This document shows, piece by piece, positions 15,604 through 24,174 of a stretch of 64,000 nucleotides of DNA. Position 1 is the stretch's first letter, and each line of letters opens with the position of its first letter. The notes beneath the pieces were generated by a model that ran no database searches, had not been told where the DNA came from, and saw only the letters and a program-made list of their open reading frames with translations. This DNA is from Thiotrichaceae bacterium (lineage in GTDB: Bacteria > Pseudomonadota > Gammaproteobacteria > SZUA-140), in contig NVTY02000035.1 of NCBI GenBank assembly GCA_002401765.2, positions 44,300 through 108,299 on the forward strand. Direction: 5' to 3'. The translations under genes and the position numbers were made by a program.

Positions 15604-17088
15604 GTGTTTAAAATTCACCTTTCTCTCCTATGTTATTGTCCACAGATAATGGGCAGGCCAGAGGATATAGATTGTAAGATACGGGCATTTCGCTCGAATA
15701 TTTCAACCCAGCACAAACGAACAAGCGTTGCACTCCTGTTCAGCCTTGCTCTGTTTTTATGCCTGAATCCAACTACCGCTGTCGCCTCAGAATGGGTTTA
15801 CACGATGAAAACCGGCGACAACTTGTGGAATTTAAGTATAGAACACATGGGCAACATTGATAATTGGCAAAAACTTCAACAGCTGAACAATGTTATCGAC
15901 CCCAAGCACATCCCCCCTGGCACAGAGATACGTTTCCCACTTGCCTGGCTCAAAATCAAACCAACGACGGTGCGTATCCTTGAACTGACAGGAGAAGTAA
16001 GCGCGACATCGTCACAGAGTGGCAACGCTATTTTACTGAAACCCGGCACGACTCTGACTGCGGGTGACGAAATTCATACCGGATCCAACGGCAATGTACT
16101 GCTGGAATTTCTCGACCACTCACGGCTACTGCTACAAAAAAACAGCCGCCTAATTTTTGACACGCTGAATATCTATAGCAGTACCAATGCCATCGATGTT
16201 CGTGTACGCCTGCCTCATGGGCGTATCGAAACAGAAATTAACCCCGCGCAAAAAAATGGCACACGCTTTGAAATTCACACACCAGCGGCGATCACTGGCG
16301 TTCGTGGCACCATGTTCCGAGTTGCCATGGAGAGTCATCAAAAAATTGGCAGAACAGAAGTAACCCGTGGCAAAGTCGCCGTTAACGGCGCAACAGGAGG
16401 TGCCGTCGAACTCCTCGCCAACTTTGGCACAGTGATCGCTGTGGGGCAGCCACCATCAGCACCCAGATTGCTGCTGCCTCCACCCGATTTATCACGGTTG
16501 CCAGATCAAACGGGGCTCTTTCCGCTGATTTTTGACTGGCAAGCAGTTGATGGCGCCCAGTCTTACCGCGTCCAGATCAGCCATGCCACCGCGGCAGGTG
16601 CCCTGCTGGTCGATGAAACGGCATTGACAACGCCGCAGCTACCCCCCGTTGAACTCCCTGATGGTGATTACCTGATACGAGTGCGGGCGATCGATGCCGA
16701 CGGACTTGAGGGTGTAAATGCTGCACATAAATTTTCGCTGGTGGTACCGATTGAACCACCGCTGCTGCTGATGCCACAGCGCGATGCCAATATGCACAAG
16801 CAACCGCCAAATTTTCGCTGGAAAATGGCAAAAAATGCCACCACCTATCATTTCCAGCTGTCAACCAGCAGTGACTTTTCTGCGCTACTCATCGACATGC
16901 CGAACTATCAAAAAAATTCCCTGGGGAGCCAACAGAAGTTTGAGCCTGGAGAATACTACTGGCGTGTCGCCAGCCGTACTGCATTCGGCAAACAGAGCCC
17001 ATTCAGCCCCGCACAGCGATTCAGCCTGCAACCCGAATCCGGTATGGGGTGGATGTTATTCTTTTTTCCACTAGTACTACTGCTATGA
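15604..17088 (+). CDS. LysM-FecR domain exported protein
   Basis: An exported protein of about 494 residues. After a long N-terminal region comes a signal-like hydrophobic stretch (SVALLFSLALFLCLNP, ending AVAS), then LysM (WVYTMKTGDNLWNLSIEHMG through EIRFPLAWL), which binds peptidoglycan. A FecR domain follows (GDEIHTGSNGNVLLEFLDHS... AAITGVRGTMFRV). Two fibronectin-III-like modules come next (FDWQAVDGAQSYRVQISHAT and FRWKMAKNATTYHFQLSTSS), and the C-terminus ends in a short hydrophobic run, GWMLFFFPLVLLL, which may be a membrane anchor. Start choice is uncertain: GTG at 15604 has GGAGG 10 bases upstream, TTG at 15595 is too close, and ATG at 15649 lacks a site. Its stop overlaps the next gene (ATGA). 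LysM-FecR proteins paired with CHASE2 enzymes are a recurrent arrangement. Confidence 0.85.
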   Translation: MFKIHLSLLCYCPQIMGRPEDIDCKIRAFRSNISTQHKRTSVALLFSLALFLCLNPTTAVASEWVYTMKTGDNLWNLSIEHMGNIDNWQKLQQLNNVIDPKHIPPGTEIRFPLAWLKIKPTTVRILELTGEVSATSSQSGNAILLKPGTTLTAGDEIHTGSNGNVLLEFLDHSRLLLQKNSRLIFDTLNIYSSTNAIDVRVRLPHGRIETEINPAQKNGTRFEIHTPAAITGVRGTMFRVAMESHQKIGRTEVTRGKVAVNGATGGAVELLANFGTVIAVGQPPSAPRLLLPPPDLSRLPDQTGLFPLIFDWQAVDGAQSYRVQISHATAAGALLVDETALTTPQLPPVELPDGDYLIRVRAIDADGLEGVNAAHKFSLVVPIEPPLLLMPQRDANMHKQPPNFRWKMAKNATTYHFQLSTSSDFSALLIDMPNYQKNSLGSQQKFEPGEYYWRVASRTAFGKQSPFSPAQRFSLQPESGMGWMLFFFPLVLLL

Positions 17089-19985
17089 CAGCCGATTCTG
17101 AATCACGAAGGCGGGTCGAAAAAACGCTTATCTCGCTGGGGCTAATCGCGCTCTCACTCATGCTGGTCTATACACAATGGCTGCAAAAATGGGATCATGT
17201 TATTTATGACACTCACCTGAAACAGTGGTCTCATCCTGCGCCAGACGACATCGTCATTATCGCTATCGACAAACAGAGCTTGGCAAAATTTGGCCGCTGG
17301 CCCTGGTCGCGCCAGGTTCACGCCAAGCTAATCGACATTCTTCGCCAGGCAGGCAGCAAGGCTGTCGCCCTGAATATTATTTTTTCGGAATCTGATCAAA
17401 CAGACCACCTGGCGGACACCATGCTGGCAGATGCCCTGCGACGGCACGGCCATGTGGTGCTTCCTGTGCTGCCGGAACAGGATCAACTCCACGCTAAACT
17501 GACAGAATCCCGGCCTATCCCAATGTTGGCGGCGGCTGCACGTCTCGGCCATGTCGACATAGAGCTGGATCAGGATGGCGTCAACCGCTACATCTTTCTC
17601 AAAGCCGGTTTAGGCAGTGCAAAATGGCCTCAGCTTGCACTCGCTATGTTAGAACTAGAAGGTTTTGACATCACACCATTGCTTGATACTCAAGAAGCAA
17701 ATGCCAACCTCAATCCCGCTTTAGTGGATACCTGGGTGCGCGACCATGGCGCGCTGCTGCCTTATGCTGGCCCTCCCGGCCATTTCCTACGGGTTTCATA
17801 TGCCGATGTCCTATTTGGCAATGTTCCAGCGGAGACCTTCCGCAACAAGTTTGTGCTGGTCGGCGCCACCGCCGCCGGGCTGGGTGATGCCCTGCCAACA
17901 CCGCTCTCCGGCTTCGGCCAGGCAATGCCAGGGGTGGAGATTCAAGCCAACATCCTTGACAGCCTGCGTCGTGATCGGCTCGTACAGCCGCTAGGCCTGG
18001 CCTGGCAACTGCTGTTAACAGGCTTGCTGGTGCTCTCCAGCCTGCTGTTGTATACACGCCTTTCCCCCGGTGGTTCACTGCTGGTGACCGTTTGCCTGCT
18101 AACCCTGCCAGTGGTTTGTAGCATTGCGCTATTGCGAGGCCAGTACTTATGGTTCCCCCCTTCCGCCGCCTTGCTCGGCCTCGCCCTCTGCTACCCTTTA
18201 TGGAGTTGGCGTCGCCTGGTGGCAGCGACACATTCACTGTTAGCGCAAAAAGAGCGGGCGCAGGTCACGCTGCACTCCATTGCTGACGCGGTGATTGCCA
18301 CCGATGCCCAGGGCATTGTGGAGTACATCAACCCGGCCGCAGAAACGCTCACGGGATGGCTGGGCAAGCAGGCTCAGGGGCGCGCTATCAATACACTGTT
18401 CCATGTGGTCAACGAGCAGAACCGTGAAGATATCACCGACCCAGTTTCACGCTGCCTTCAGACGGGGCGCAGCATTACTTACCCTGATCACAGCGCGGTG
18501 CTTAGCCGTAACGGCCGTGTGGAACGCGCCATTCGTGCCTCTGCATCGCCTATCCGCAACCAAAAGGGTGATGTGCTGGGCGCTGTAATTGTCTTCAGCG
18601 ATGTCACCGAAACACGTCGCATGGCGCAACAAATGGCCTACCAGGCCACTCATGACGCACTCACCGAACTGCCCAACCGGATTTTACTTCAGGTGCAATT
18701 GCAGGGGGCAGTCGAGCGTGCGATCCGTAGCGGATTACAGCTTGTGTTGTTGTTTGTTGATCTTGATCGTTTTAAGTCCATCAATGACGCCTTCGGTCAT
18801 ACTATCGGAGATTCCCTGTTAAAGGCTGCCGGAATACGACTCAAGAATAGCAGCCGCAAAATTGATATGGTCGCCCGCATCGGCGGCGATGAATTCGTTA
18901 TCGTGCTGGAAAATATCCACTACGAAGCACAGGTAACCGCTATCGCCACCAAAGTGCGCAAGGCACTGGAGAAGCCCTACATGATTGAAGCGCGGGAATG
19001 TTTCATCACCGCCAGCATCGGCATCAGCCTGTTCCCTAAAGATGGCCAGGATGCAGAAGCCTTATTAAAAAATGCCGATGCTGCCATGTATAGAGCCAAA
19101 GAAAAAGGGCGAAATAACGCGCAATATTATTCTGAGGAGATGAACATTCACTCCAGGGAACGGTTACTTCTGGAACATGAACTGCGGCATGCCATGGAAC
19201 GTAACCAACTGGTATTACATTACCAGCCCCAGGTGGATCTCAAAACAGGAAAAGTGCTCGGCGTTGAGGCGCTGTTGCGGTGGCGGCACCCCAAGCTCGG
19301 CCTTATTGCACCCTCGGAATTCATCTCTCTTGCCGAAGAGACAGGGCTCATTATTGCCATTGGCCAGTGGGTCATGCAAACGGCAACCGCGCAAGCCAAA
19401 GCTTGGCAAGCCGAGGGGCTAGCGCCGCTGCGAATGGCAATTAACCTCTCGCCTCGCCAGTTCGTAGAACAAGGGATAATAGGCATGATTGCCAATATTC
19501 TGGAGCGGTGTGGGTTAGCACCCCGCTACCTGGAGCTAGAGATTACGGAAAATCTCATCATGAAAAACATGGAAAATACCGTTGCCACCCTTGAGGTGCT
19601 GAAGGCGATGGGAGTGCAACTGGCCATTGATGATTTTGGTACCGGCTACTCCTCATTAAGCTATCTAAAACGCTTCCCGATAGACCGTCTAAAAATTGAC
19701 CAGTCATTCGTTCGTGATATCACGACCAACCCGGATGATGCCGCCATCACGTTAGCCATCATCGCAATGGCTCATAGCATGAAGCTCAAGGTGATCGCCG
19801 AAGGGGTTGAAACAGAGGAGCAGCTTAACTATCTCAAATCACATTCCTGCGATGAAATGCAAGGCTATTATTTTAGCCCGCCACTGCCCGCTGATAAAAT
19901 AGCGACCATACTTAAAAAGAGCATGAGCCAGCACGATACTCAGAATAACTCGCCGCCTGCCGGGAAAAGTAAAGAGAGCCCGTAG
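17085..19985 (+). CDS. CHASE2-PAS-GGDEF-EAL cyclic-di-GMP enzyme
   Basis: A membrane-bound protein of 966 residues that could both make and degrade c-di-GMP. The start is the ATG at 17085, sharing ATGA with the previous stop. One TM helix (LISLGLIALSLMLVYTQWL) leads into a periplasmic CHASE2 sensor domain (about 50-300; GRWPWSR and FVLVGATAAGLGD are typical), then a cluster of three TM helices (about 300-380). PAS follows (ADAVIATDAQGIVEYINPAA), then GGDEF with intact ARIGGDEFVIVLE and an upstream I-site RKID, then EAL with GVEALLRWRHP, NLSPRQF, DDFGTGYSSLSYLK and AEGVETEEQLNYL, all catalytic positions present. The periplasmic LysM-FecR partner may feed the sensor; that is inference from the operon. 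Confidence 0.92.
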   Translation: MTADSESRRRVEKTLISLGLIALSLMLVYTQWLQKWDHVIYDTHLKQWSHPAPDDIVIIAIDKQSLAKFGRWPWSRQVHAKLIDILRQAGSKAVALNIIFSESDQTDHLADTMLADALRRHGHVVLPVLPEQDQLHAKLTESRPIPMLAAAARLGHVDIELDQDGVNRYIFLKAGLGSAKWPQLALAMLELEGFDITPLLDTQEANANLNPALVDTWVRDHGALLPYAGPPGHFLRVSYADVLFGNVPAETFRNKFVLVGATAAGLGDALPTPLSGFGQAMPGVEIQANILDSLRRDRLVQPLGLAWQLLLTGLLVLSSLLLYTRLSPGGSLLVTVCLLTLPVVCSIALLRGQYLWFPPSAALLGLALCYPLWSWRRLVAATHSLLAQKERAQVTLHSIADAVIATDAQGIVEYINPAAETLTGWLGKQAQGRAINTLFHVVNEQNREDITDPVSRCLQTGRSITYPDHSAVLSRNGRVERAIRASASPIRNQKGDVLGAVIVFSDVTETRRMAQQMAYQATHDALTELPNRILLQVQLQGAVERAIRSGLQLVLLFVDLDRFKSINDAFGHTIGDSLLKAAGIRLKNSSRKIDMVARIGGDEFVIVLENIHYEAQVTAIATKVRKALEKPYMIEARECFITASIGISLFPKDGQDAEALLKNADAAMYRAKEKGRNNAQYYSEEMNIHSRERLLLEHELRHAMERNQLVLHYQPQVDLKTGKVLGVEALLRWRHPKLGLIAPSEFISLAEETGLIIAIGQWVMQTATAQAKAWQAEGLAPLRMAINLSPRQFVEQGIIGMIANILERCGLAPRYLELEITENLIMKNMENTVATLEVLKAMGVQLAIDDFGTGYSSLSYLKRFPIDRLKIDQSFVRDITTNPDDAAITLAIIAMAHSMKLKVIAEGVETEEQLNYLKSHSCDEMQGYYFSPPLPADKIATILKKSMSQHDTQNNSPPAGKSKESP

Positions 19986-20201
19986 CTTGGAGCAAACAAA
20001 GTGAACGACAATATGCGCACATCCCGTCGCTATCGCTGAAACGGTGCAACCCCTTGCATCCACCAGGCTTCCGTACGCTATTCGGCAGCTAGCCTGATTA
20101 TCGACCGCAGGGCCAGCGGCTGAATTGCGGCAACGAGCGTCGCGATACCAATATAATATGCGCCATCGATTATTCAGACCTAAGGCCTCTTTTCTATTCC
20201 A

Positions 20202-20492
20202 TCAGCCGTCCATCTCTATCATCGGGATCAACAGCACATTAAGCGCATCCACCACCAGCCACCCGATCACACCATAAAGCAGCGCCATCATGCCCGCGCC
20301 GTCGAACACGTATAAAAATGTACACACTGCCAGCACCCACATATAGATCAAAGAAAATGGCACTAAAAACCATGGGTTAGCGCTAAGACGGACATTGCAG
20401 TGTGCACAAAAGGTATCCTGCATGTAGCCCGCGCGATATTTATTCTTCGGGGAAATACCTGGCTGCTCACACTTCGGGCATGGGAATTTCAT
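20202..20492 (-). CDS. Zinc-ribbon membrane protein, unknown function
   Basis: A 96-residue protein. An N-terminal zinc ribbon (CPKCEQPGI... FCAHCNVRL; two CxxC pairs about 28 residues apart) precedes two TM segments (about 45-65, VPFSLIYMWVLAVCTFLYVF, and about 70-92, MMALLYGVIGWLVVDALNVL). The start was taken at the ATG at 20492, which has GGAG about nine bases upstream. It is single-standing with no informative neighbours. Confidence 0.65.
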   Translation of the reverse strand: MKFPCPKCEQPGISPKNKYRAGYMQDTFCAHCNVRLSANPWFLVPFSLIYMWVLAVCTFLYVFDGAGMMALLYGVIGWLVVDALNVLLIPMIEMDG

Positions 20493-20647
20493 TAACACTA
20501 CTCCAAAAAAGACTCACATAGAAACGCTATCATAACATCCAGCCAGTGCTCGCCAACAGTGCTCCACGATTGCTTTCACTTGTCATCAACAGGCATGTTA
20601 AACTTTGTGATCCTTAAAAATTTAACTTAAGAAAGCCGACATTGAAA

Positions 20648-21193
20648 ATGAATATGTTGCGTAAAAAAGCTCTATTTCTGGTATTAAGCGCGGCGTTATT
20701 GGCCGCTTGTGATGGCAATACACCGCTCATGGACGAGGTGCAAAGTGGTGAAATTGAAAATGCGAAGGCGTTAATTGCCAACATTAACGACATCAATGAG
20801 CGTAACAGCTATGGCTGGACGGTGTTAATGCACGCGGCACGTCTCGGCAATGTTGAGTTGTTAACACTAGTGATGGATAACGGTGCAGATATCAATCTGC
20901 AAGACTCAAATGACTGGTCTGCACTGATGCGTGCCTCACTCAAAGGGCATACGGAGGCCGTTCGCTACCTGTTGAGCAAAGGTGCTAATATCGATTTCGT
21001 AGATGATACCAATACCACCGCGCTCCATTGGGCAGCGCTACGCGGCCATAAAGATATTGTGTTATTGCTACTAGACGCGGGCGCAAACTTCACGCTCGTC
21101 AACGACCGTCGCTGGACGCCGATGAAGGCCGCCGGTACTGAGGGCGAAAATGACATCATCATGCTACTTAAGCGTTACGGCGCTAAAGAATAA
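20648..21193 (+). CDS. Ankyrin-repeat lipoprotein
   Basis: An exported lipoprotein of about 181 residues. The N-terminus (MNMLRKKALFLVLSAALLAA, then C) carries a lipobox LLAAC with the lipidated Cys at about residue 21. The remainder is four to five ankyrin repeats (for example GWTVLMHAARLGNVELLTLV, TALHWAALRGHKDIVLLLLD). Because the residues after the Cys are Asp-Gly, inner-membrane retention is possible under the +2 Asp rule. Ankyrin repeats mediate protein binding; the partner is unknown. Confidence 0.78.
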   Translation: MNMLRKKALFLVLSAALLAACDGNTPLMDEVQSGEIENAKALIANINDINERNSYGWTVLMHAARLGNVELLTLVMDNGADINLQDSNDWSALMRASLKGHTEAVRYLLSKGANIDFVDDTNTTALHWAALRGHKDIVLLLLDAGANFTLVNDRRWTPMKAAGTEGENDIIMLLKRYGAKE

Positions 21194-21223
21194 ATAACCC
21201 TCTCACCTCATCCTCATCGAGGG

Positions 21224-21332
21224 CTTTCAGGCGAGTGCGAGACAAGGCAAAATCTGACGAAAAAGCACAATTTACAAGAAGTAAATGAGCATTTTGAGGC
21301 CGATTTTAACGCCGTATCGTGCCGCCTGAAAG
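21224..21332. repeat. 109-bp MITE-like inverted-repeat element
   Basis: Ends in perfect 10-bp inverted repeats CTTTCAGGCG (21224-21233) and CGCCTGAAAG (21323-21332). The interior is imperfectly palindromic around TTTACAAGAAGTAAA and includes GAAAAAGCACAATTTAC and GTAAATGAGCATTTTGAG. It carries no ORF and lies between the convergent ankyrin and yjbQ genes. Its structure suggests a non-autonomous mobile or REP-like element; only one copy was seen in this window. Confidence 0.6.
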
Positions 21333-21340
21333 TTCCCTCG

Positions 21341-21748
21341 CTACGCGCCAGTATGTACAATAACTGTCCGCTGCATATTGGCGCGGCGGTGTTCCCATAA
21401 AAATATGCCTTGCCAGGTGCCCAGCGCCAACTGCCCATTGATCACTGGGACCGCAACTGAAGTGGCCGTCAATGTGGTCTTGATGTGCGACGGCATATCG
21501 TCCGACCCTTCATTGGTATGGGTATAGAGCTGATCATTTTCCGCCACCAGCCTGTTCAACCACCGCTCCAGATCACGTGCCGCCGATGGATCTGCATTTT
21601 CCTGAATAATCACACTCGCTGAAGTATGTTTAATAAATACCGAGCATAGCCCTTCTTGCAAACCACTGTCACTCACCACGGCGGCAACTTCTGCCGTGAT
21701 TTCATGTAACCCCTGGCGCCGGGCGCTGATCGAGAGCTGTTTGATCAT
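21341..21748 (-). CDS. yjbQ: YjbQ/UPF0047 family protein
   Basis: A 135-residue cytosolic protein of the YjbQ family, reported to have weak thiamine-phosphate synthase activity; its real role is not settled. Family signatures are present: VFIKHTSASVIIQENADPSA (about 40-59) with the conserved His, and THTNEGSDDMPSHIKTTL (about 78-95). The C-terminus ends LALGTWQGIFLWEHRRAN... as in other members. It is single-standing. Confidence 0.85.
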   Translation of the reverse strand: MIKQLSISARRQGLHEITAEVAAVVSDSGLQEGLCSVFIKHTSASVIIQENADPSAARDLERWLNRLVAENDQLYTHTNEGSDDMPSHIKTTLTATSVAVPVINGQLALGTWQGIFLWEHRRANMQRTVIVHTGA

Positions 21749-21885
21749 GGTACAATTTCCTTCTTTTTTATTGTGCTATCACCTCGGTATCACCGAGACC
21801 AAGCGATTTTATTATAACGTGATAGCAGCAACACCCGGCAGTAACATTGAAACACTGCGAGCACTACTACATTGAGAATGGTTTG

Positions 21886-22887
21886 ATGCCTCTGAAAAAA
21901 CTCTCTGCTTTCATTCTGCTAACAATGCTCTCATCGCTAGCCGTTGCGGCAACACCATCACCCAAACATCACCAGGATGAGGTACAAGATTGTCAGGACT
22001 GCCACACCAGTGATGACAATTTCAAGCCCGTTGAGGTCAATGCCAGTTGCCAGCAATGCCATGAAAAACTATCGGGCGAAGGCAGGCTGATCGCCGCGAT
22101 GAGACAACCGCCTCAAACCATCATTGATGATGGCAGTGAAAATGGTATGACACCACCGCAATATTACACCGTGAGCCGACTCGGCGATAAGCCTAATGAG
22201 ATGATCCGCATCCCTGCTGGGGCATTCATCATGGGCAGCAATGATCGACTCTCAGATGAGGGGCCAGCACACATCTTATCGACCGCTGAATATCTGATCG
22301 ATAAATTTGAGGTCACCAACCTACAATATAAAAAATATATTGATGAGGCTGGCCGACGCGCGCCCCAGCACTTTGAACGACGCGTGGTGCCGGAAGGCAA
22401 AGTGGATCACCCGGTCACCTTTGTCTCCTGGTTTGATGCCAAAAAATATTGCGGCTGGGCTGGCAAACGGCTACCCACCGAACAGGAGTGGGAAAAGGCT
22501 GCGCGCGGTACCGATGGGCGTATCTTCCCGTGGGGCAACCTGTTCGGGATTGAGCGTGCCAATACCCCGGTACGCTGGGATGAGATCAAGCAAGACGGAG
22601 ATACCTCGCCCGTCGGTGCATTCAAACAGGGCATCAGCCCTTTTGGCCTGCATGACACCTCTGGTAATGTATGGGAGTGGGTCGATGCGTGGTACCAGGG
22701 ACATCCCGGTAATGAAAAGCCATCGGAAAATTTTGGTGAGATCTACCGCGTATTGAAAGGCGGCTCATGGTGGGACTGTTCATTTTACAAATGCGGTATC
22801 TCCGCGCCCGTTTTTAATCGCAGCTTCTTTAATCCACGCGTTAAAAACAGTAGCTTTGGCTTTCGTTGTGCCAAAGACGCCAAATAA
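21886..22887 (+). CDS. Exported haem c (CxxCH) plus FGE-sulfatase-domain fusion
   Basis: A 333-residue exported protein. The chosen ATG at 21886 gives a good signal peptide (MPLKKLSAFILLTMLSSLAV, then AA). Two covalent haem-attachment motifs follow, CQDCH and CQQCH (about residues 34-64), in a short cytochrome c7-like segment. The rest is a formylglycine-generating-enzyme (SUMF1/FGE-sulfatase) fold: MIRIPAGAFIMGSNDR, DKFEVTNLQYKKYID, GKRLPTEQEWEKAARG, DTSGNVWEWVDAW, KGGSWWDCSFYKCG. The last has a Cys-x4-Cys pair placed as in the copper-binding FGE active site, though one residue further from GGS than usual. The next gene is a paralogue of the FGE domain without haem motifs. Function is unknown; a periplasmic redox-linked role is inference. 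Confidence 0.8.
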   Translation: MPLKKLSAFILLTMLSSLAVAATPSPKHHQDEVQDCQDCHTSDDNFKPVEVNASCQQCHEKLSGEGRLIAAMRQPPQTIIDDGSENGMTPPQYYTVSRLGDKPNEMIRIPAGAFIMGSNDRLSDEGPAHILSTAEYLIDKFEVTNLQYKKYIDEAGRRAPQHFERRVVPEGKVDHPVTFVSWFDAKKYCGWAGKRLPTEQEWEKAARGTDGRIFPWGNLFGIERANTPVRWDEIKQDGDTSPVGAFKQGISPFGLHDTSGNVWEWVDAWYQGHPGNEKPSENFGEIYRVLKGGSWWDCSFYKCGISAPVFNRSFFNPRVKNSSFGFRCAKDAK

Positions 22888-22907
22888 AAATAGATAAGGG
22901 TTGTTTA

Positions 22908-23855
22908 ATGATTAACATCGTCACTCGTCTTGGGCTCATCTCACTACTTACACTTTCTGCAGTGGCAGTGTTCGCTCAGAGCATAGCGACTGAAGAGGGC
23001 ATGGTATTGATCCCCGCCGGAGCCTTTTTAATGGGCAGTAACGATGTGGACAGCACTACTCGCGGCAAAGAGTATGGCCTGATTAAACCGCTATATCTTG
23101 ATGAGCAACCACAACATGAAGTGATACTCGATGCCTTTTATATCGACCGCTATGAGGTCTCAAACGAGCAATATAAAACATTTGTGATGCTGAATAATAA
23201 AACAGTCCCTCAAACCTGGAGCGATAACGGCTACCTATTGGTACGCCAGATACTCGATATCGCCAATGATGAGGTACTACGGCGTCTCGCCGATGAGCGA
23301 TTCAAGCTCGAAATGAACACTCAAACGGCAACCCGTGAGGCCTTGCTAGATGCGATCGAGCAACAACAGCTAAACCAGCATAACCTGCCCGTCGCCGGGG
23401 TCACCTGGGGCGATGCGCATGACTACTGCCAATGGCTGAACAAACGTCTGCCCACCGAAATGGAATGGGAAAAGGCCGCCCGAGGCACCCAGGCCAATGA
23501 GTACCCCTGGGGCAACGAGTGGCATACAGAACGATCAAACTCAGGGGAAGGGGAGGGCTGGGATAGTCATGTCGCGCCTGTTGACCATTACAGCAAAGGG
23601 CAATCACCCTTTGCTGTCTTTAATATGTCAGGTAACGTCATGGAGTGGACGGCAGATTGGTATCAGCAATACCCTGGCAGCGATTATCAATCAAAAGAAT
23701 ACGGTGAGATTTTTAAGGTGGTACGTGGTGGTGGCTGGGGAGGCATGGGGCACTATGCCATTAATCACTTCAGTCGAACCAGCTACCGCTTCTACCTGCG
23801 ACCGGAATCAGCCTTCCCAGATCTAGGCCTACGTTGCGCAAAGAGTATCCCGTAA
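22908..23855 (+). CDS. Exported FGE-sulfatase-domain protein (paralogue of the preceding gene)
   Basis: A 315-residue exported protein. The start is the ATG at 22908, with AAGGG upstream. The signal peptide MINIVTRLGLISLLTLSAVA is followed by FAQ. The FGE-sulfatase fold: EEGMVLIPAGAFLMGSNDVD, DAFYIDRYEVSNEQYKTFV, GVTWGDAHDYCQWLNKRLPT, EMEWEKAARG, NMSGNVMEWTADWYQQYPGS, VVRGGGWGGMGHYAINHFSR. The catalytic-type cysteine pair of true FGE is absent (GGGWGGMGHYA), so it is probably not an FGE oxidase but a binding or structural member. It lies 20 bp after the haem-FGE gene, in the same operon. Confidence 0.82.
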   Translation: MINIVTRLGLISLLTLSAVAVFAQSIATEEGMVLIPAGAFLMGSNDVDSTTRGKEYGLIKPLYLDEQPQHEVILDAFYIDRYEVSNEQYKTFVMLNNKTVPQTWSDNGYLLVRQILDIANDEVLRRLADERFKLEMNTQTATREALLDAIEQQQLNQHNLPVAGVTWGDAHDYCQWLNKRLPTEMEWEKAARGTQANEYPWGNEWHTERSNSGEGEGWDSHVAPVDHYSKGQSPFAVFNMSGNVMEWTADWYQQYPGSDYQSKEYGEIFKVVRGGGWGGMGHYAINHFSRTSYRFYLRPESAFPDLGLRCAKSIP

Positions 23856-23876
23856 ACAATAAAAAATGAATGATCG

Positions 23877-24047
23877 CTAGCTTGGTAGGGCAACCATATC
23901 AGTCGACACCGCCATTAATTCATTGAATGGCAGCATAAATAATTGCTCTACGGTATAGGCACCACCACCCCATGCAGGCATCGCCAATGAAAATAGACTC
24001 AATACAGTCCACAACGAGGATTTTAGTAAAATACGTTTGAATTTCAA
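23877..24047 (-). CDS. Candidate 56-aa exported peptide or TonB-receptor N-terminal remnant
   Basis: A minus-strand frame with TTG start encodes a basic and hydrophobic leader (LKFKRILLKSSLWTVLSLFS, then LAMPAWG) that looks like a signal peptide. It is followed by AYTVEQLFMLPFNELMAVST and a stop 10 residues later. The latter part resembles the L-x-x-L-S-L-E-E-L-(M/L)-x-V segment at the mature start of TonB-dependent receptors. It is either a decayed receptor start or a short secreted peptide. It occupies an otherwise empty 319-bp gap. Confidence 0.35.
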   Translation of the reverse strand: MKFKRILLKSSLWTVLSLFSLAMPAWGGGAYTVEQLFMLPFNELMAVSTDMVALPS

Positions 24048-24174
24048 GCGGCTGTGTCCCTTTCATTTTTATAATTTTCGCCTATTAAGCAGGGATACTA
24101 CAGCCTTGTTTTTAACACATCAAATAACGATTTCACCATGTAATTAACAGTAATAGCCCTGTATCAACTCTAAT

